DNA of 64,000 nucleotides from Planctomycetaceae bacterium (GTDB lineage Bacteria > Planctomycetota > Planctomycetia > Pirellulales > Pirellulaceae), in assembly GCA_002723275.1 (NCBI GenBank), contig PBNZ01000019.1, positions 62,001 to 126,000 of the forward strand, written 5' to 3'. Below, one piece after another: positions 54,336 to 63,243 of the stretch. Position numbers and translations under genes: made by a program. Numbering within the stretch: the first letter of the stretch is position 1; the number at the start of each line of letters is the position of its first letter. Under the pieces are notes generated by a model. It was not told the DNA's origin, did no database searches, and saw only the letters and a program-made list of their open reading frames with translations.

Positions 54336-55754
54336 TTAGATGAGCTTCCGCACGACCGTTCCATGAATGTCGGTCAGCCGATAATCTCGGCCCTGGAACT
54401 TATAGGTCAGTCGTTCGTGATTGATCCCCATTTGATGCAAGAGGGTTGCGTGCAGGTCGTGAACGCTGACAGGGTTTTCGACGATATTGTAGCTATAGTC
54501 GTCAGTCGCGCCATAGGTTAAGCCAGGACGAAATCCTCCGCCTGCAACCCACATGCTGAAACAACGCGGGTGATGATCTCGACCGTACGATTCCTTCGTC
54601 AGATCTCCTTGACAATAAACGGTCCGCCCAAATTCTCCGCCTGAAACAACCAGTGTTTCGTCGAGAAGTCCGCGCTGCTTAAGATCGGTAATGAGCGCTG
54701 CATTCGCTTGATCGGTGGCTTTACAAGCCCTTTGTAGCTGGCCCGGCAAACTCCGGTGGGTGTCCCAGCCTCGATGGAACAGCTGCACAAATCGAACTCC
54801 TCTTTCACTTAGCCGTCGAGCGATCAGTGCGTTGTGTGCGTAGGTTCCTGGTTTGCGAGCATCTTCACCATAAAGATGAAAGGTGCTTTCAGGTTCGTCG
54901 CCGACATTGGTTAAATCAGGAACCGACGTCTGCATGCGATAGGCCATTTCATACTGAGCAATCCGCGTTTCGATTTCAGGGTTGTTCGTCGCATCGAATC
55001 GCAAGCGATTCAACTGTCCGAGATGATCGAGCGTCTTGCGACGTAAGTCATCACTGACGCCCTCAGGGTTGTTCAAGTACAGTACCGGATCTTTTCCAGA
55101 CCGAAATCGTACCCCTTGGTGTACGGACGGCAGGAATCCGGCGCCCCACAACCGATCATAAAGTGGTTGTCCGCTACCTCCAGAAAGCATGGCTACAAAG
55201 GCAGGAAGGTCTTCGTTTTCGCTGCCCAGTCCATAGCTCATCCAGGATCCGATGCTGGGACGTCCGGCAATTTGAAAGCCAGTTTGAAGGAAGGTGATGG
55301 CGGGGTCATGGTTAATGGCTTCCGTATGCATGGAACGAATGATGCAAAGATCATCGGCGACCCCCGCCAGATGAGGCATCACTTCGCTAATCCATTGTCC
55401 ACTCTCGCCATGCTGTTGAAACTTGAAGATGGAGCTGGCGACTGGAAAAGAGCTTTGTCCTGATGTCATGCCCGTCAACCGTTGGCCGTTAAAGACCGAT
55501 TCCGGCGTTTCCTGCCCATGAGCTTTTTCCAGGTGCGGTTTGTAATCGAAGGTTTCTTGCTGAGGAGGCCCGCCCGATTGGAACAGGTAAATGATGCGTT
55601 TTGCCTTCGGGGCGTGCATGGCCGGCATCTCGGCCCGTGCTGCTTCTGGGTTCAGCAGGTGAGAGAGGGCCATTCCACCGACCGAAAGCGCCGAAGCTCG
55701 CAAAAACTGTCGACGTGTCGATCGCAAAGCGTATTGATCGTTCCTGTGCATCAT
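54336..55754 (-). CDS. DUF1501 protein of PSD1/DUF1501 pair C
   Basis: A 472-residue DUF1501 protein. The Tat signal STRRQFLRASALSVGGMAL is clear. IYLFQSGGPPQQETFDYKP, VSGGEFGRTVYCQG, GRDHHPRCFSMWVAGGG and DLHATLLHQMGINH are family blocks. It starts eight bases after the PSD1 stop and is followed by the secreted hydrolase. ATG 55751 is an equally possible start. Function unknown beyond export and pairing. Confidence 0.95.
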   Translation of the reverse strand: MMHRNDQYALRSTRRQFLRASALSVGGMALSHLLNPEAARAEMPAMHAPKAKRIIYLFQSGGPPQQETFDYKPHLEKAHGQETPESVFNGQRLTGMTSGQSSFPVASSIFKFQQHGESGQWISEVMPHLAGVADDLCIIRSMHTEAINHDPAITFLQTGFQIAGRPSIGSWMSYGLGSENEDLPAFVAMLSGGSGQPLYDRLWGAGFLPSVHQGVRFRSGKDPVLYLNNPEGVSDDLRRKTLDHLGQLNRLRFDATNNPEIETRIAQYEMAYRMQTSVPDLTNVGDEPESTFHLYGEDARKPGTYAHNALIARRLSERGVRFVQLFHRGWDTHRSLPGQLQRACKATDQANAALITDLKQRGLLDETLVVSGGEFGRTVYCQGDLTKESYGRDHHPRCFSMWVAGGGFRPGLTYGATDDYSYNIVENPVSVHDLHATLLHQMGINHERLTYKFQGRDYRLTDIHGTVVRKLI

Positions 55755-55762
55755 GATTTAGA

Positions 55763-58700
55763 TCACTCTCGAGTCGTCACTTCATCGAGGTTCAACAGGA
55801 CATTGGCAAGTGCTGTTGCGGCGGCCAATTCCTCTTTTTCCAGCTCCGGATGCACTTGTGAGTCCCCTGTTTCCAGCAGGCGAGCAGCGAACTCGGGCTG
55901 ATCTTGATAGTGAATTCGATAATCTTGGAGCGCTTGTACCAAAATCTTTTTCTCTTGGGCAGTGGGAAACCTGACCGCCACAGTTCGGAAGGCAAACACT
56001 ACGCGCTGTTGATCGGTATCGCCTCCCTCCAGCAATATTCGTTCAGCCAGCTTTCTGGCGGATTCGACAAACGTCACTTCATTCAACAGCGCCAAAGCTT
56101 GCAATGACGTATTGGTTCGCTTGGGTTCGACCGTGCAATACTCACGGTCGCCCGTATCGAGAATCGCCATGGTAGGTGGTGCAAGTGTCCGCTTCCAATA
56201 GGTGTACAGACTTCGACGATATAGATCGTTTCCTTTCCCTTGGTCGTAGGTAAAGTTGCTTGCTTCCCGCCAAAGGTTTTTGGGCTGATACGGTTTGACC
56301 GATGGACCGCCAATCTCTTCCACCAGCAATCCAGATACGGCTAATGCCTGGTCTCGCAGAATATTGCCGGCCAATGGAATGGCAGGGGCTCGTGCTAGCA
56401 ACAAATTCTCTGGATCCAGCTCTCGATGAACTTCCTGTAGCTGAGAAGATTGTCGATAGGTTTTGCTGAGAACGATCTGACGAATCATCCACTTCAAATC
56501 CCAATCACGAGTTATGAACTCAGCCGCCAACCAATCGAGTAATTCGGGATGCGTGGGTGGCGACCCTTGAGAGCCAAAGTCTCCCGGCGTACGTACAATC
56601 CCGCGACCAAAGAAAGACTGCCAAAGTCGATTCATCGTTACCCGCGCCGTCAATGGATGTTGGTCACTAACCAGCCAACGCGCGAATGCGAGCCTTCCTG
56701 AAGACGTATCGTCGGGTAGTGGCGGAAAGACAGCGGGGACTCCTGACTCGACGCGTTCTCCCAGTTGGTCATAGACACCTCTTCGACGAATATATGAGGG
56801 TCTCCCTTCGACCAGATCTCGCATGATCATGGTGGTTGGTAAACGGTCAAAATATTCACGACGCTTTGATTTGGCAGCCTGCCAATCCTTGAGCAGTTTT
56901 CGATGCGACTCATTCTCGGTCTGTTCAAGATAGATTAAACGCAGAACTTGTTGCTCATCGGTTGAACGATCGGAAACCGGTTTGGCGGCGATGGCTGGGG
57001 GTGATTCTGGGACTGCGAGCAAACGCACCTCATCAGATGACAGTGTTCGGTCCGGATAGAATCGCAATTCGTCGATGCTCCCATGCCAGTCAGGAGCATG
57101 GTGGCTGAATCCCAATCGCATCTTGCTCTGTTGTTTGGGATCAATCTTGTTGCTATTTGTGTTGTAGATTTCGTCGACAGGTTGAAGCTCGCTATTCAAA
57201 TAAATCGACATGCCGGCAGTCCGTTGGGTGCCGTCGTTGGTTAGCACAACGTGGACCCATTGGTTCGCCATCAATGCTTGCTGCGTTTCCACAGCTTGAA
57301 CGGCATCGATCCAGCGTCCAATAATATTCCACCGCAAACGACCCTCGACAAATTCCACGAGATTACCGGATCGAACGGTATTGCTCCCTTCGTTCGAGAT
57401 GACCGCTCCCTGCTGGATATCAGCTGGCTTCATCCAGAACGAAATGGTAAATCGACCGTCACCGATTAAACCATGCACGGGCTCCAATGTCAGATGATGT
57501 TCTGCGTCGACATGCACAGCATCACCGAACAGTCCCTGCTCCCGTACCATGGCCGAAGGATCTGTCGAAAACGATTCATCGCGTTCTCGATCGAATGTCC
57601 AGTGATCGTGCAAACCATCATTCAACAACGGTTGACGGAAGTCGGCCGCTGTTTCCCATGTGGCTTGTGAGGATTGAATTTCCGCTTCCGCCTGTTCTAA
57701 AGCTTGTTTCGATGATGCGACAGCCGCATCCAGCTCCTGTAATCTCGCGAGTTGTTTAGCGGTCGGTGTTTTGATCCATGGTTCCGAGTTGCCAAATTTA
57801 ATGGCCCGTCCACTTTCTGCCACATCGTTGAAATAATCGACGAGCTGATAATATTCTTTCTGGCTGAGCGGATCGAACTTGTGATCGTGACAGCGTGCAC
57901 ACCCCATCGTGAGACCCATCCAAACGGTGGATGTCGTATCAACGCGATCCACGGCGTTCTCCAAGAGAAACTCATCGATGGGAATTCCCGCTTCGGAGTT
58001 GTAGCGATGGTTGCGGTTGAACGCGGTCGCAATGAGTTGGTCTTGAGTTGGTTCGGGAAGCTGATCTCCCGCCAATTGTTCGATCGTAAACTGGTCGAAT
58101 TTTCGATTCTGATTGAAAGCACGAATTACCCAATCACGCCAACGCCACATCTCTCGTGGCCCGTCGTTTTGATAACCATCGGTATCTGCATATCGCGCCG
58201 CTTCTAGCCATGACCATGCCATGTGTTCACCAAATCGGGGCGAATCCAAGAGTCTCTCAACCGCCATTTGATAAGCGGTGTCGAGGCCCTGTTGGTCGAG
58301 ATCTGCTAGAAACTGATCGGTCTCGGCAATGGTCGGCGGCAGGCCGATCAAATCGAGGCTGAGTCGGCGAATTTGTGTTGCGGGTGTGGCTGGCCCTGAA
58401 GGCTTCAGACCTTCCTTGACCAATCGTCTGCGAATCAGGACATCGATCGCGTTGCCGTTCGTCTCAACACGATGGATGGGTTCAAATGCCCAGTGCGACT
58501 GGTATTCGGCTCCCTCCTCAATCCAGCGTTCCAGGATTTGCTTTTCCTCGGGCGTCAGCTGTTTCCCGGATGATGGTGGTGGCATTCGGAGGTCGGGGTC
58601 GGATGCTTGAACACGGGTCAAAAACTCGCTCTGGTTGGGAGACCCAGCGACAATCACCGAATACCCACCTCGCTCTTGCTTGGCCGTGTCTTCTCGATCA

Positions 58701-58939
58701 AGGCGCAGGTCGGCTTCTCGTGTTTGAGCGTCCGGACCGTGGCATGAAAAGCAATTGTCCGAAAGGATTGAACGAATCTCGCGGTTGAAGTTAACGCGCT
58801 CTTCTGCATGAACGTTTGCCACGATCAGTAGCAGAAGGCCCGGAAAGCCGATCTTCAGTAACGATCTGATGGCAGAAAAAGTCAACGGTAGTGGGCCCTT
58901 GTTAACTTCGATAGAGGCTTTTCGACCGGTTGCACCCAT
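55763..58939 (-). CDS. PSD1 cytochrome c/DUF1549/DUF1553 protein with LamG insert (pair C)
   Basis: A 1058-residue exported protein. The hydrophobic stretch at about 31-45 is a signal. The cytochrome domain has CFSCHGPD (Cys63, Cys66, His67) and DLRMPPPSSGK. DUF1549 contains AWSWLEAARYADTDGYQNDG and a second motif CARCHDHKFDP at 347-357. A LamG-like module at about 440-650 (DHWTFDRERDE, FTISFWMKPADIQQG, WVHVVLTNDG, GSIDELRFYPDRTLSSDEV) is inserted before DUF1553 (ARVTMNRLWQSFFGRGIVRTPGDFG). The DUF1501 partner follows directly. Redox partner and reaction are unknown. Confidence 0.93.
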   Translation of the reverse strand: MGATGRKASIEVNKGPLPLTFSAIRSLLKIGFPGLLLLIVANVHAEERVNFNREIRSILSDNCFSCHGPDAQTREADLRLDREDTAKQERGGYSVIVAGSPNQSEFLTRVQASDPDLRMPPPSSGKQLTPEEKQILERWIEEGAEYQSHWAFEPIHRVETNGNAIDVLIRRRLVKEGLKPSGPATPATQIRRLSLDLIGLPPTIAETDQFLADLDQQGLDTAYQMAVERLLDSPRFGEHMAWSWLEAARYADTDGYQNDGPREMWRWRDWVIRAFNQNRKFDQFTIEQLAGDQLPEPTQDQLIATAFNRNHRYNSEAGIPIDEFLLENAVDRVDTTSTVWMGLTMGCARCHDHKFDPLSQKEYYQLVDYFNDVAESGRAIKFGNSEPWIKTPTAKQLARLQELDAAVASSKQALEQAEAEIQSSQATWETAADFRQPLLNDGLHDHWTFDRERDESFSTDPSAMVREQGLFGDAVHVDAEHHLTLEPVHGLIGDGRFTISFWMKPADIQQGAVISNEGSNTVRSGNLVEFVEGRLRWNIIGRWIDAVQAVETQQALMANQWVHVVLTNDGTQRTAGMSIYLNSELQPVDEIYNTNSNKIDPKQQSKMRLGFSHHAPDWHGSIDELRFYPDRTLSSDEVRLLAVPESPPAIAAKPVSDRSTDEQQVLRLIYLEQTENESHRKLLKDWQAAKSKRREYFDRLPTTMIMRDLVEGRPSYIRRRGVYDQLGERVESGVPAVFPPLPDDTSSGRLAFARWLVSDQHPLTARVTMNRLWQSFFGRGIVRTPGDFGSQGSPPTHPELLDWLAAEFITRDWDLKWMIRQIVLSKTYRQSSQLQEVHRELDPENLLLARAPAIPLAGNILRDQALAVSGLLVEEIGGPSVKPYQPKNLWREASNFTYDQGKGNDLYRRSLYTYWKRTLAPPTMAILDTGDREYCTVEPKRTNTSLQALALLNEVTFVESARKLAERILLEGGDTDQQRVVFAFRTVAVRFPTAQEKKILVQALQDYRIHYQDQPEFAARLLETGDSQVHPELEKEELAAATALANVLLNLDEVTTRE

Positions 58940-59089
58940 GCATCCTTCACAAGAATATCATTATTCTATTGAAAAGAACGCCATGCATCTTAACATAAAC
59001 GCGTGCCCGCTAAAGCGTTTTACGCTCGCCTTCCTGTTCATTGACCGAAGCACCCGCAAGCTGCCCTGTAGAAGAGGAGATTAACAAAG

Positions 59090-60475
59090 ATGCTCTCTCC
59101 CGATTCCAAATCCCTGCAACCGAAACAAAAGGGATTCTCGCGAGCGAGTCGCCGCTCATTCTTGAAGACCGCTGCGCTAGCCGGAACTACGATTAGTTTG
59201 AACGCTCTTCAGTATTCGCGGGTCTACGGGGCGAACAGTCGAATGGGAATCGCGAGTGTTGGCACCGGGGGCAAAGGCTGGAGTGACTTGACGGGTGTCG
59301 CTGCTAGTTCGGATGTTGATGTGATCGCGATTTGCGACATTGATCATTCCATGAATCATCTTGGCCGAGCTGCCGAAAAATACCCCGCGGCAAAACAGTA
59401 TTCGGACTGGCGAAAGCTGCTGGATCAGGCGCAGGATTTTCACGGAGTTTTGGTGGCCACCCCCGATTTCATGCACGCACCGATTGCCTTAGCGGCGATG
59501 CATTTGGGTAAACATGTGTTTTGCGAAAAGCCCCTGACTCATACTGTGCATGAAGCGCGACAAATGCGGAAGGCGGCCGCGAAGTACGGACGAGTGACTC
59601 AGATGGGTAATCAGATCCAGTCCCATTCTGCGTATCGGACAGCCGTTCATTGGGTTCACCAGGGGATGATTGGTAAGGTCAAGGAAGTCCATTCGTGGCA
59701 AGGTACGCGACCTACCTGGCCCCGACATTGTCCTCGACCGAAGGGCAACGATCCGATCCCTGCACATGTGCACTGGGATCTTTGGCAAGGCGTCGCGCCG
59801 GAGCGACCGTATAAGGCTGGTTTTTATCATCCATTCAACTGGCGAGGTTGGCAGTCCTACAGCACGGGACAACTTGGCGATTTCGGCTGTCATATTCTCG
59901 ATCCGGTTTTTAAGGCACTCGAATTGACTTCGCCCACTCGATTAAAAGCAACCGCTCCCGCGTTGTACCCGGATTCCTGGACCGATCGCGCCACGGTTCA
60001 TTATGAATTTCCAGGCACTCAATACACGCTCGGGCCGAGCATTCCTGTGACTTGGTACGACGCCGTGGGCATCTCTCCGCCACGAGAACGATTAGGGAAC
60101 ATTCCCTTTGAGTATGCCTTACCCGCATCGGGATCCGTGTTGGTCGGTGAGAAAGGTTCCATCGTGATCCCACATGTTGCCGCACCGAGAGCCTTTCCCG
60201 AAGAGAATTTTCCAGCCGATCAGTTGCCGGTGATTCCAACGGTTGACCATTACACGCAATGGGCTCATGCCTGTCTTGGTAAAGATGAAACGACATCCGG
60301 CTTTGAATATGCGGGACCGCTTACCGAAACAGTCTTATTGGGAACTATCGGTATTCGATATCCACAGCAAGAATTGATTTGGGATGCCGAAGCTCTCAAG
60401 ATTACGAACCATCCGCAAGCCCAAGAATGGGTCAGCAAGCCCTACCGAAATGGATGGGACCCGGCTTGGCTCTGA
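59090..60475 (+). CDS. Tat-exported Gfo/Idh/MocA-family oxidoreductase
   Basis: A 461-residue oxidoreductase with a Tat signal (ASRRSFLKTAALAG), implying export with cofactor bound. The Rossmann block IASVGTGGKGWSDL is followed by FCEKPLTHTVHEAR with the conserved Lys, and GDFGCHILDPVFKALEL in the C-terminal domain. Trp- and His-rich segments (HVHWDLWQGVAPERPY) are typical of this planctomycete subgroup. It is transcribed divergently from pair C, with 150 bases between starts, and a GAGGAG upstream of ATG 59090. It probably acts on a periplasmic sugar. Confidence 0.95.
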   Translation: MLSPDSKSLQPKQKGFSRASRRSFLKTAALAGTTISLNALQYSRVYGANSRMGIASVGTGGKGWSDLTGVAASSDVDVIAICDIDHSMNHLGRAAEKYPAAKQYSDWRKLLDQAQDFHGVLVATPDFMHAPIALAAMHLGKHVFCEKPLTHTVHEARQMRKAAAKYGRVTQMGNQIQSHSAYRTAVHWVHQGMIGKVKEVHSWQGTRPTWPRHCPRPKGNDPIPAHVHWDLWQGVAPERPYKAGFYHPFNWRGWQSYSTGQLGDFGCHILDPVFKALELTSPTRLKATAPALYPDSWTDRATVHYEFPGTQYTLGPSIPVTWYDAVGISPPRERLGNIPFEYALPASGSVLVGEKGSIVIPHVAAPRAFPEENFPADQLPVIPTVDHYTQWAHACLGKDETTSGFEYAGPLTETVLLGTIGIRYPQQELIWDAEALKITNHPQAQEWVSKPYRNGWDPAWL

Positions 60476-60539
60476 CCTGACGAATCGAAATGGACGCTTT
60501 CAGGATTCAATCGTGTTCATTTATCGACGTTTCATTCCA

Positions 60540-62048
60540 TTATTTCTCTCCCGCGGGGGAAATCATGTGAGGTGGAAACGAAGATCTTTTGGAATGGGTA
60601 GAACTCCTTAGATTCTGGCCATGATTTCGTTTCCGACCCAGCGGAATCGCAAGTCCTTGTGTTTTCGTTAGCCGCTCATGAAGCAGTTTTCGCATTTCCG
60701 AAACTCGATCCTGATTCGCCGGATCGAGAATCAGATTGGTTGTCTCCTGCGGGTCGGTCTGCAAATCATAGAGCTCATCGGTGTCCCAGATGCCATGATA
60801 TTGGATGAGTTTGTATCGTTCATTGCGGATCGCAAAGGTCGTTGGTGTCTGTGGAAAAGATGGATCCCAGTAGTATTCATAGAGCAAAGTCGGCGACTCC
60901 TCGGCGAGGTCGGGATTGGAGAGCAAATCACGAATGCTACGTCCGTCGACCTCAGCAGGGATTTTTATTCCTGCGATGTCCAGCAGGGTGGGAGCGACAT
61001 TGATGTTCGTGACAACGGCCGGGCAGCGTGAACCCGGCTTGATCGTCTTTGGCCATTGGATGAGAAAAGGAATTCGAATGGACGCTTCGTAAGCGCACCT
61101 TTTGTCAATCAAGCCGTGTTCTCCCCACAAATGCCCGCCGTCACTGGTGAAGAGAATCAAAGTATCGTCAGTGACTCCCATCTTGTTTAACGCGGATACA
61201 ACCCGTCCCACGCTTTCATCAATGGACAAAACCATTTCACAATAATGTCGGTACATTTCGGCAACCGACTGTTTGGCACGGCCATGATAGGGGAATTCAA
61301 CCCCGTGCCAGCTATTCCGCTGATCGCGTACCCACATCGGCTTTAGCTTGTTCACCTTGTCAATGTCCACTCGATCCGTTGCAGGGGTATAAGTTTCATC
61401 TCGGTAGTGATCAAGATGGCGAGGAGCCGGATCATACAAGCCATGAACACCCTTGTGCGAAAGATAGAGCAGGAATGGTTTTGTTCTGTTGCGTTGAGCC
61501 AGCCATCGCGTCGCATAATTGGTTAATTCATCGGTCATATAAGCTTGCTGTGGAACCGATTGTCCATCGACATTTAGTTGTTGTCCGGCAGGAAAATAGG
61601 CTCCTTGTCCACGAAAACTGACCCAATGATCAAATCCAGGTCGGATGGCATCGCTATTGCCCCCCATATGCCACTTACCAATGAAGGCGGTTTCGTATCC
61701 AGATTGTTGCAAGAGCTGAGGAAACGTCACGGTCCCCTTTGGCATCCGATCCGAATTGTCCACAACTTTGTGGTTGTGCATGTAACGTCCGGTTAAGAAA
61801 GATGCTCTTGCTGGCGAACAAAGGGACGTGGTCACGAATGCATTTTTAAAATGCATTCCACCTTTCGCCAGAGCGTCGATGTGCGGAGTCTCCACGAAGG
61901 GATGGTTCATATGACTGAAGACGTCATGGCGCAAATCGTCAATCAGAATAAAGACGATGTTGGGGCGGATGACTGGATCCGCTCCACAAATGGCTGCAGG
62001 ACTTCCGAACAGCAACAGGAACAACACAACAGGTCGGAATGTTTTCAT
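60540..62048 (-). CDS. Secreted sulfatase, CSPAR type
   Basis: A 502-residue sulfatase from ATG 62048, with a signal peptide (1-23). The metal block NIVFILIDDLRHDVF is followed by Cys77-Ser-Pro-Ala-Arg81, which fits the formylglycine rule. FIGKWHMGG, LILFTSDGGHLWGEHG and YEASIRIPFLIQWP follow. The Lys-His-rich C-terminal tail is unusual. The frame is open further upstream without a signal, so the longer version is rejected. It converges with the Tat-exported oxidoreductase gene. Confidence 0.94.
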   Translation of the reverse strand: MKTFRPVVLFLLLFGSPAAICGADPVIRPNIVFILIDDLRHDVFSHMNHPFVETPHIDALAKGGMHFKNAFVTTSLCSPARASFLTGRYMHNHKVVDNSDRMPKGTVTFPQLLQQSGYETAFIGKWHMGGNSDAIRPGFDHWVSFRGQGAYFPAGQQLNVDGQSVPQQAYMTDELTNYATRWLAQRNRTKPFLLYLSHKGVHGLYDPAPRHLDHYRDETYTPATDRVDIDKVNKLKPMWVRDQRNSWHGVEFPYHGRAKQSVAEMYRHYCEMVLSIDESVGRVVSALNKMGVTDDTLILFTSDGGHLWGEHGLIDKRCAYEASIRIPFLIQWPKTIKPGSRCPAVVTNINVAPTLLDIAGIKIPAEVDGRSIRDLLSNPDLAEESPTLLYEYYWDPSFPQTPTTFAIRNERYKLIQYHGIWDTDELYDLQTDPQETTNLILDPANQDRVSEMRKLLHERLTKTQGLAIPLGRKRNHGQNLRSSTHSKRSSFPPHMISPAGEK

Positions 62049-62459
62049 TGCAAAATGAAACCGGGACGATTGATGGTAGTAAGAGTGACCGCAGCAGTAA
62101 TGCTTTCCAGCTGAAGTATACTCACCGATACCGAGCAACATCAATTATTTGCACAGCGACTGTCAGGCCGATTCTCGCAGTTCCTTACCGGAAGCATTAA
62201 CGCTGCGCATCATGTGTTCGAACATCGTTCGGAACACGGTTTCCAAACGATGGACTTTGTCCCTTCGGATTCGATCTGCACGATCTTGAAAAGAAATTCA
62301 TAAGCATTTTTGAGCCAGAAAGCCACGGAGGCAATCCTCGTGGATAGGCAGGAAGAAGGAGCACGTTCATGCGCAGCCGGAACTGTTTGTCTCGCGACTT
62401 CTCAAAACGGCATTCATTCAGGCGATGTTGGATTACTGACGGACCTTATTGAACAATCA
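62049..62459. other. 411-base interval with two hairpins and a possible small ORF
   Basis: No clear gene is present. Two stem-loops stand out: 62214-62223 with 62227-62237 (10 bp, one bulge) and 62323-62331 with 62336-62343 (8 bp, one bulge). A 38-codon minus-strand frame at 62210-62326 lies between them. Confidence 0.4.
62210..62326 (-). CDS. Possible 38-residue small protein
   Basis: Speculative. GTG 62326 has GAGG nine bases upstream and opens a 38-codon frame with an aromatic, amphipathic first half (FWLKNAYEFLFKIVQ) and a Cys-containing end (KPCSERCSNT). No family is recognised and codon evidence is too short to judge. It could equally be chance. Confidence 0.2.
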   Translation of the reverse strand: MAFWLKNAYEFLFKIVQIESEGTKSIVWKPCSERCSNT

Positions 62460-62993
62460 TCAATGTGCCCGAGACTTCTTGCCGTTTTGTTTTGAGGATT
62501 TGCGTTTTGCGATCTTTTTCATTTTGGATATTTCTTTTTCCGCGACGACCCAACCTCGACAGTTTGGTGAATTACAACGACAGCGTGGAATCCACTCGAG
62601 CGCGGGCCATTGATAGTCGTAACAGATTTCTGTACCGGCTTCGAGATTGCAGATTGCCACGAGTCCCATGGTGTATTTCGTAAGGCGAATCAGCTCACTA
62701 TTGGGATTGCAGGAATGGTTGGCGAATGCCCCCGGAATACCCGGCTCCAAATACAGCTTCTTGCTGAGCTCCATCACATAGCTCGATGCACCGTACTCAT
62801 CTTGCCGCAGCACTTGACCAGATATTTCGATCACCAATTCGCCTGGTAAAAACTGACGATTGGCGAAAAGTCCGAGTCCATGCTTCCCGACTTCGGCAAC
62901 GACAACATCGTCGTCGGAGTAAGTTCGATAATCGTAATCCCGATCAATGATGGCTTGCAGGTCCTTTCGACGACTTTTCTCCATTTGGGTCAT
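62460..62993 (-). CDS. SET-domain protein with post-SET cysteines
   Basis: A 177-residue protein with a compact SET domain of the protein-lysine methyltransferase family. The cofactor motif HGLGLFA is at 38-44, the pseudoknot motif NHSCNPN at 92-98 and the tyrosine motif ICYDY at 123-127. A post-SET-like CRCNSPNCRG follows, with Cys138, Cys140 and Cys145, which together with Cys95 could bind one zinc. All residues expected for S-adenosylmethionine binding and catalysis appear present. The last 25 residues are Lys/Arg-rich (KMKKIAKRKSSK), suggesting nucleic acid or acidic partner binding. There is no signal peptide, so it acts in the cytoplasm; the substrate is unknown. Confidence 0.93.
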   Translation of the reverse strand: MTQMEKSRRKDLQAIIDRDYDYRTYSDDDVVVAEVGKHGLGLFANRQFLPGELVIEISGQVLRQDEYGASSYVMELSKKLYLEPGIPGAFANHSCNPNSELIRLTKYTMGLVAICNLEAGTEICYDYQWPALEWIPRCRCNSPNCRGWVVAEKEISKMKKIAKRKSSKQNGKKSRAH

Positions 62994-63243
62994 AGTCGGG
63001 AGATTCTCCAGAGTTTACAAAGGTTCAAAAGATGCTTTCACAGTCGCAAACGTTGCTTAATCCTCCTAATTCAACGCCCAGACCGTCTCTTGTCAAGAAC
63101 CACTACCGTCGAGAAAAAGCATTCGATGGGAAAAACCACTGAACCCCAACAATCGATGTCGCGGTCAAAGTTGTCCTTGCGTCCCGTGAGCGCACTAAAT
63201 GGCTCACGATCCGATTAGGGATGAGACATCAACCATAAGATTC

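Noticed and set aside
63126..63218. 30-codon plus-strand frame before the ABC ATPase gene
   Set aside because: No ribosome binding site and no recognisable features; too short to support.
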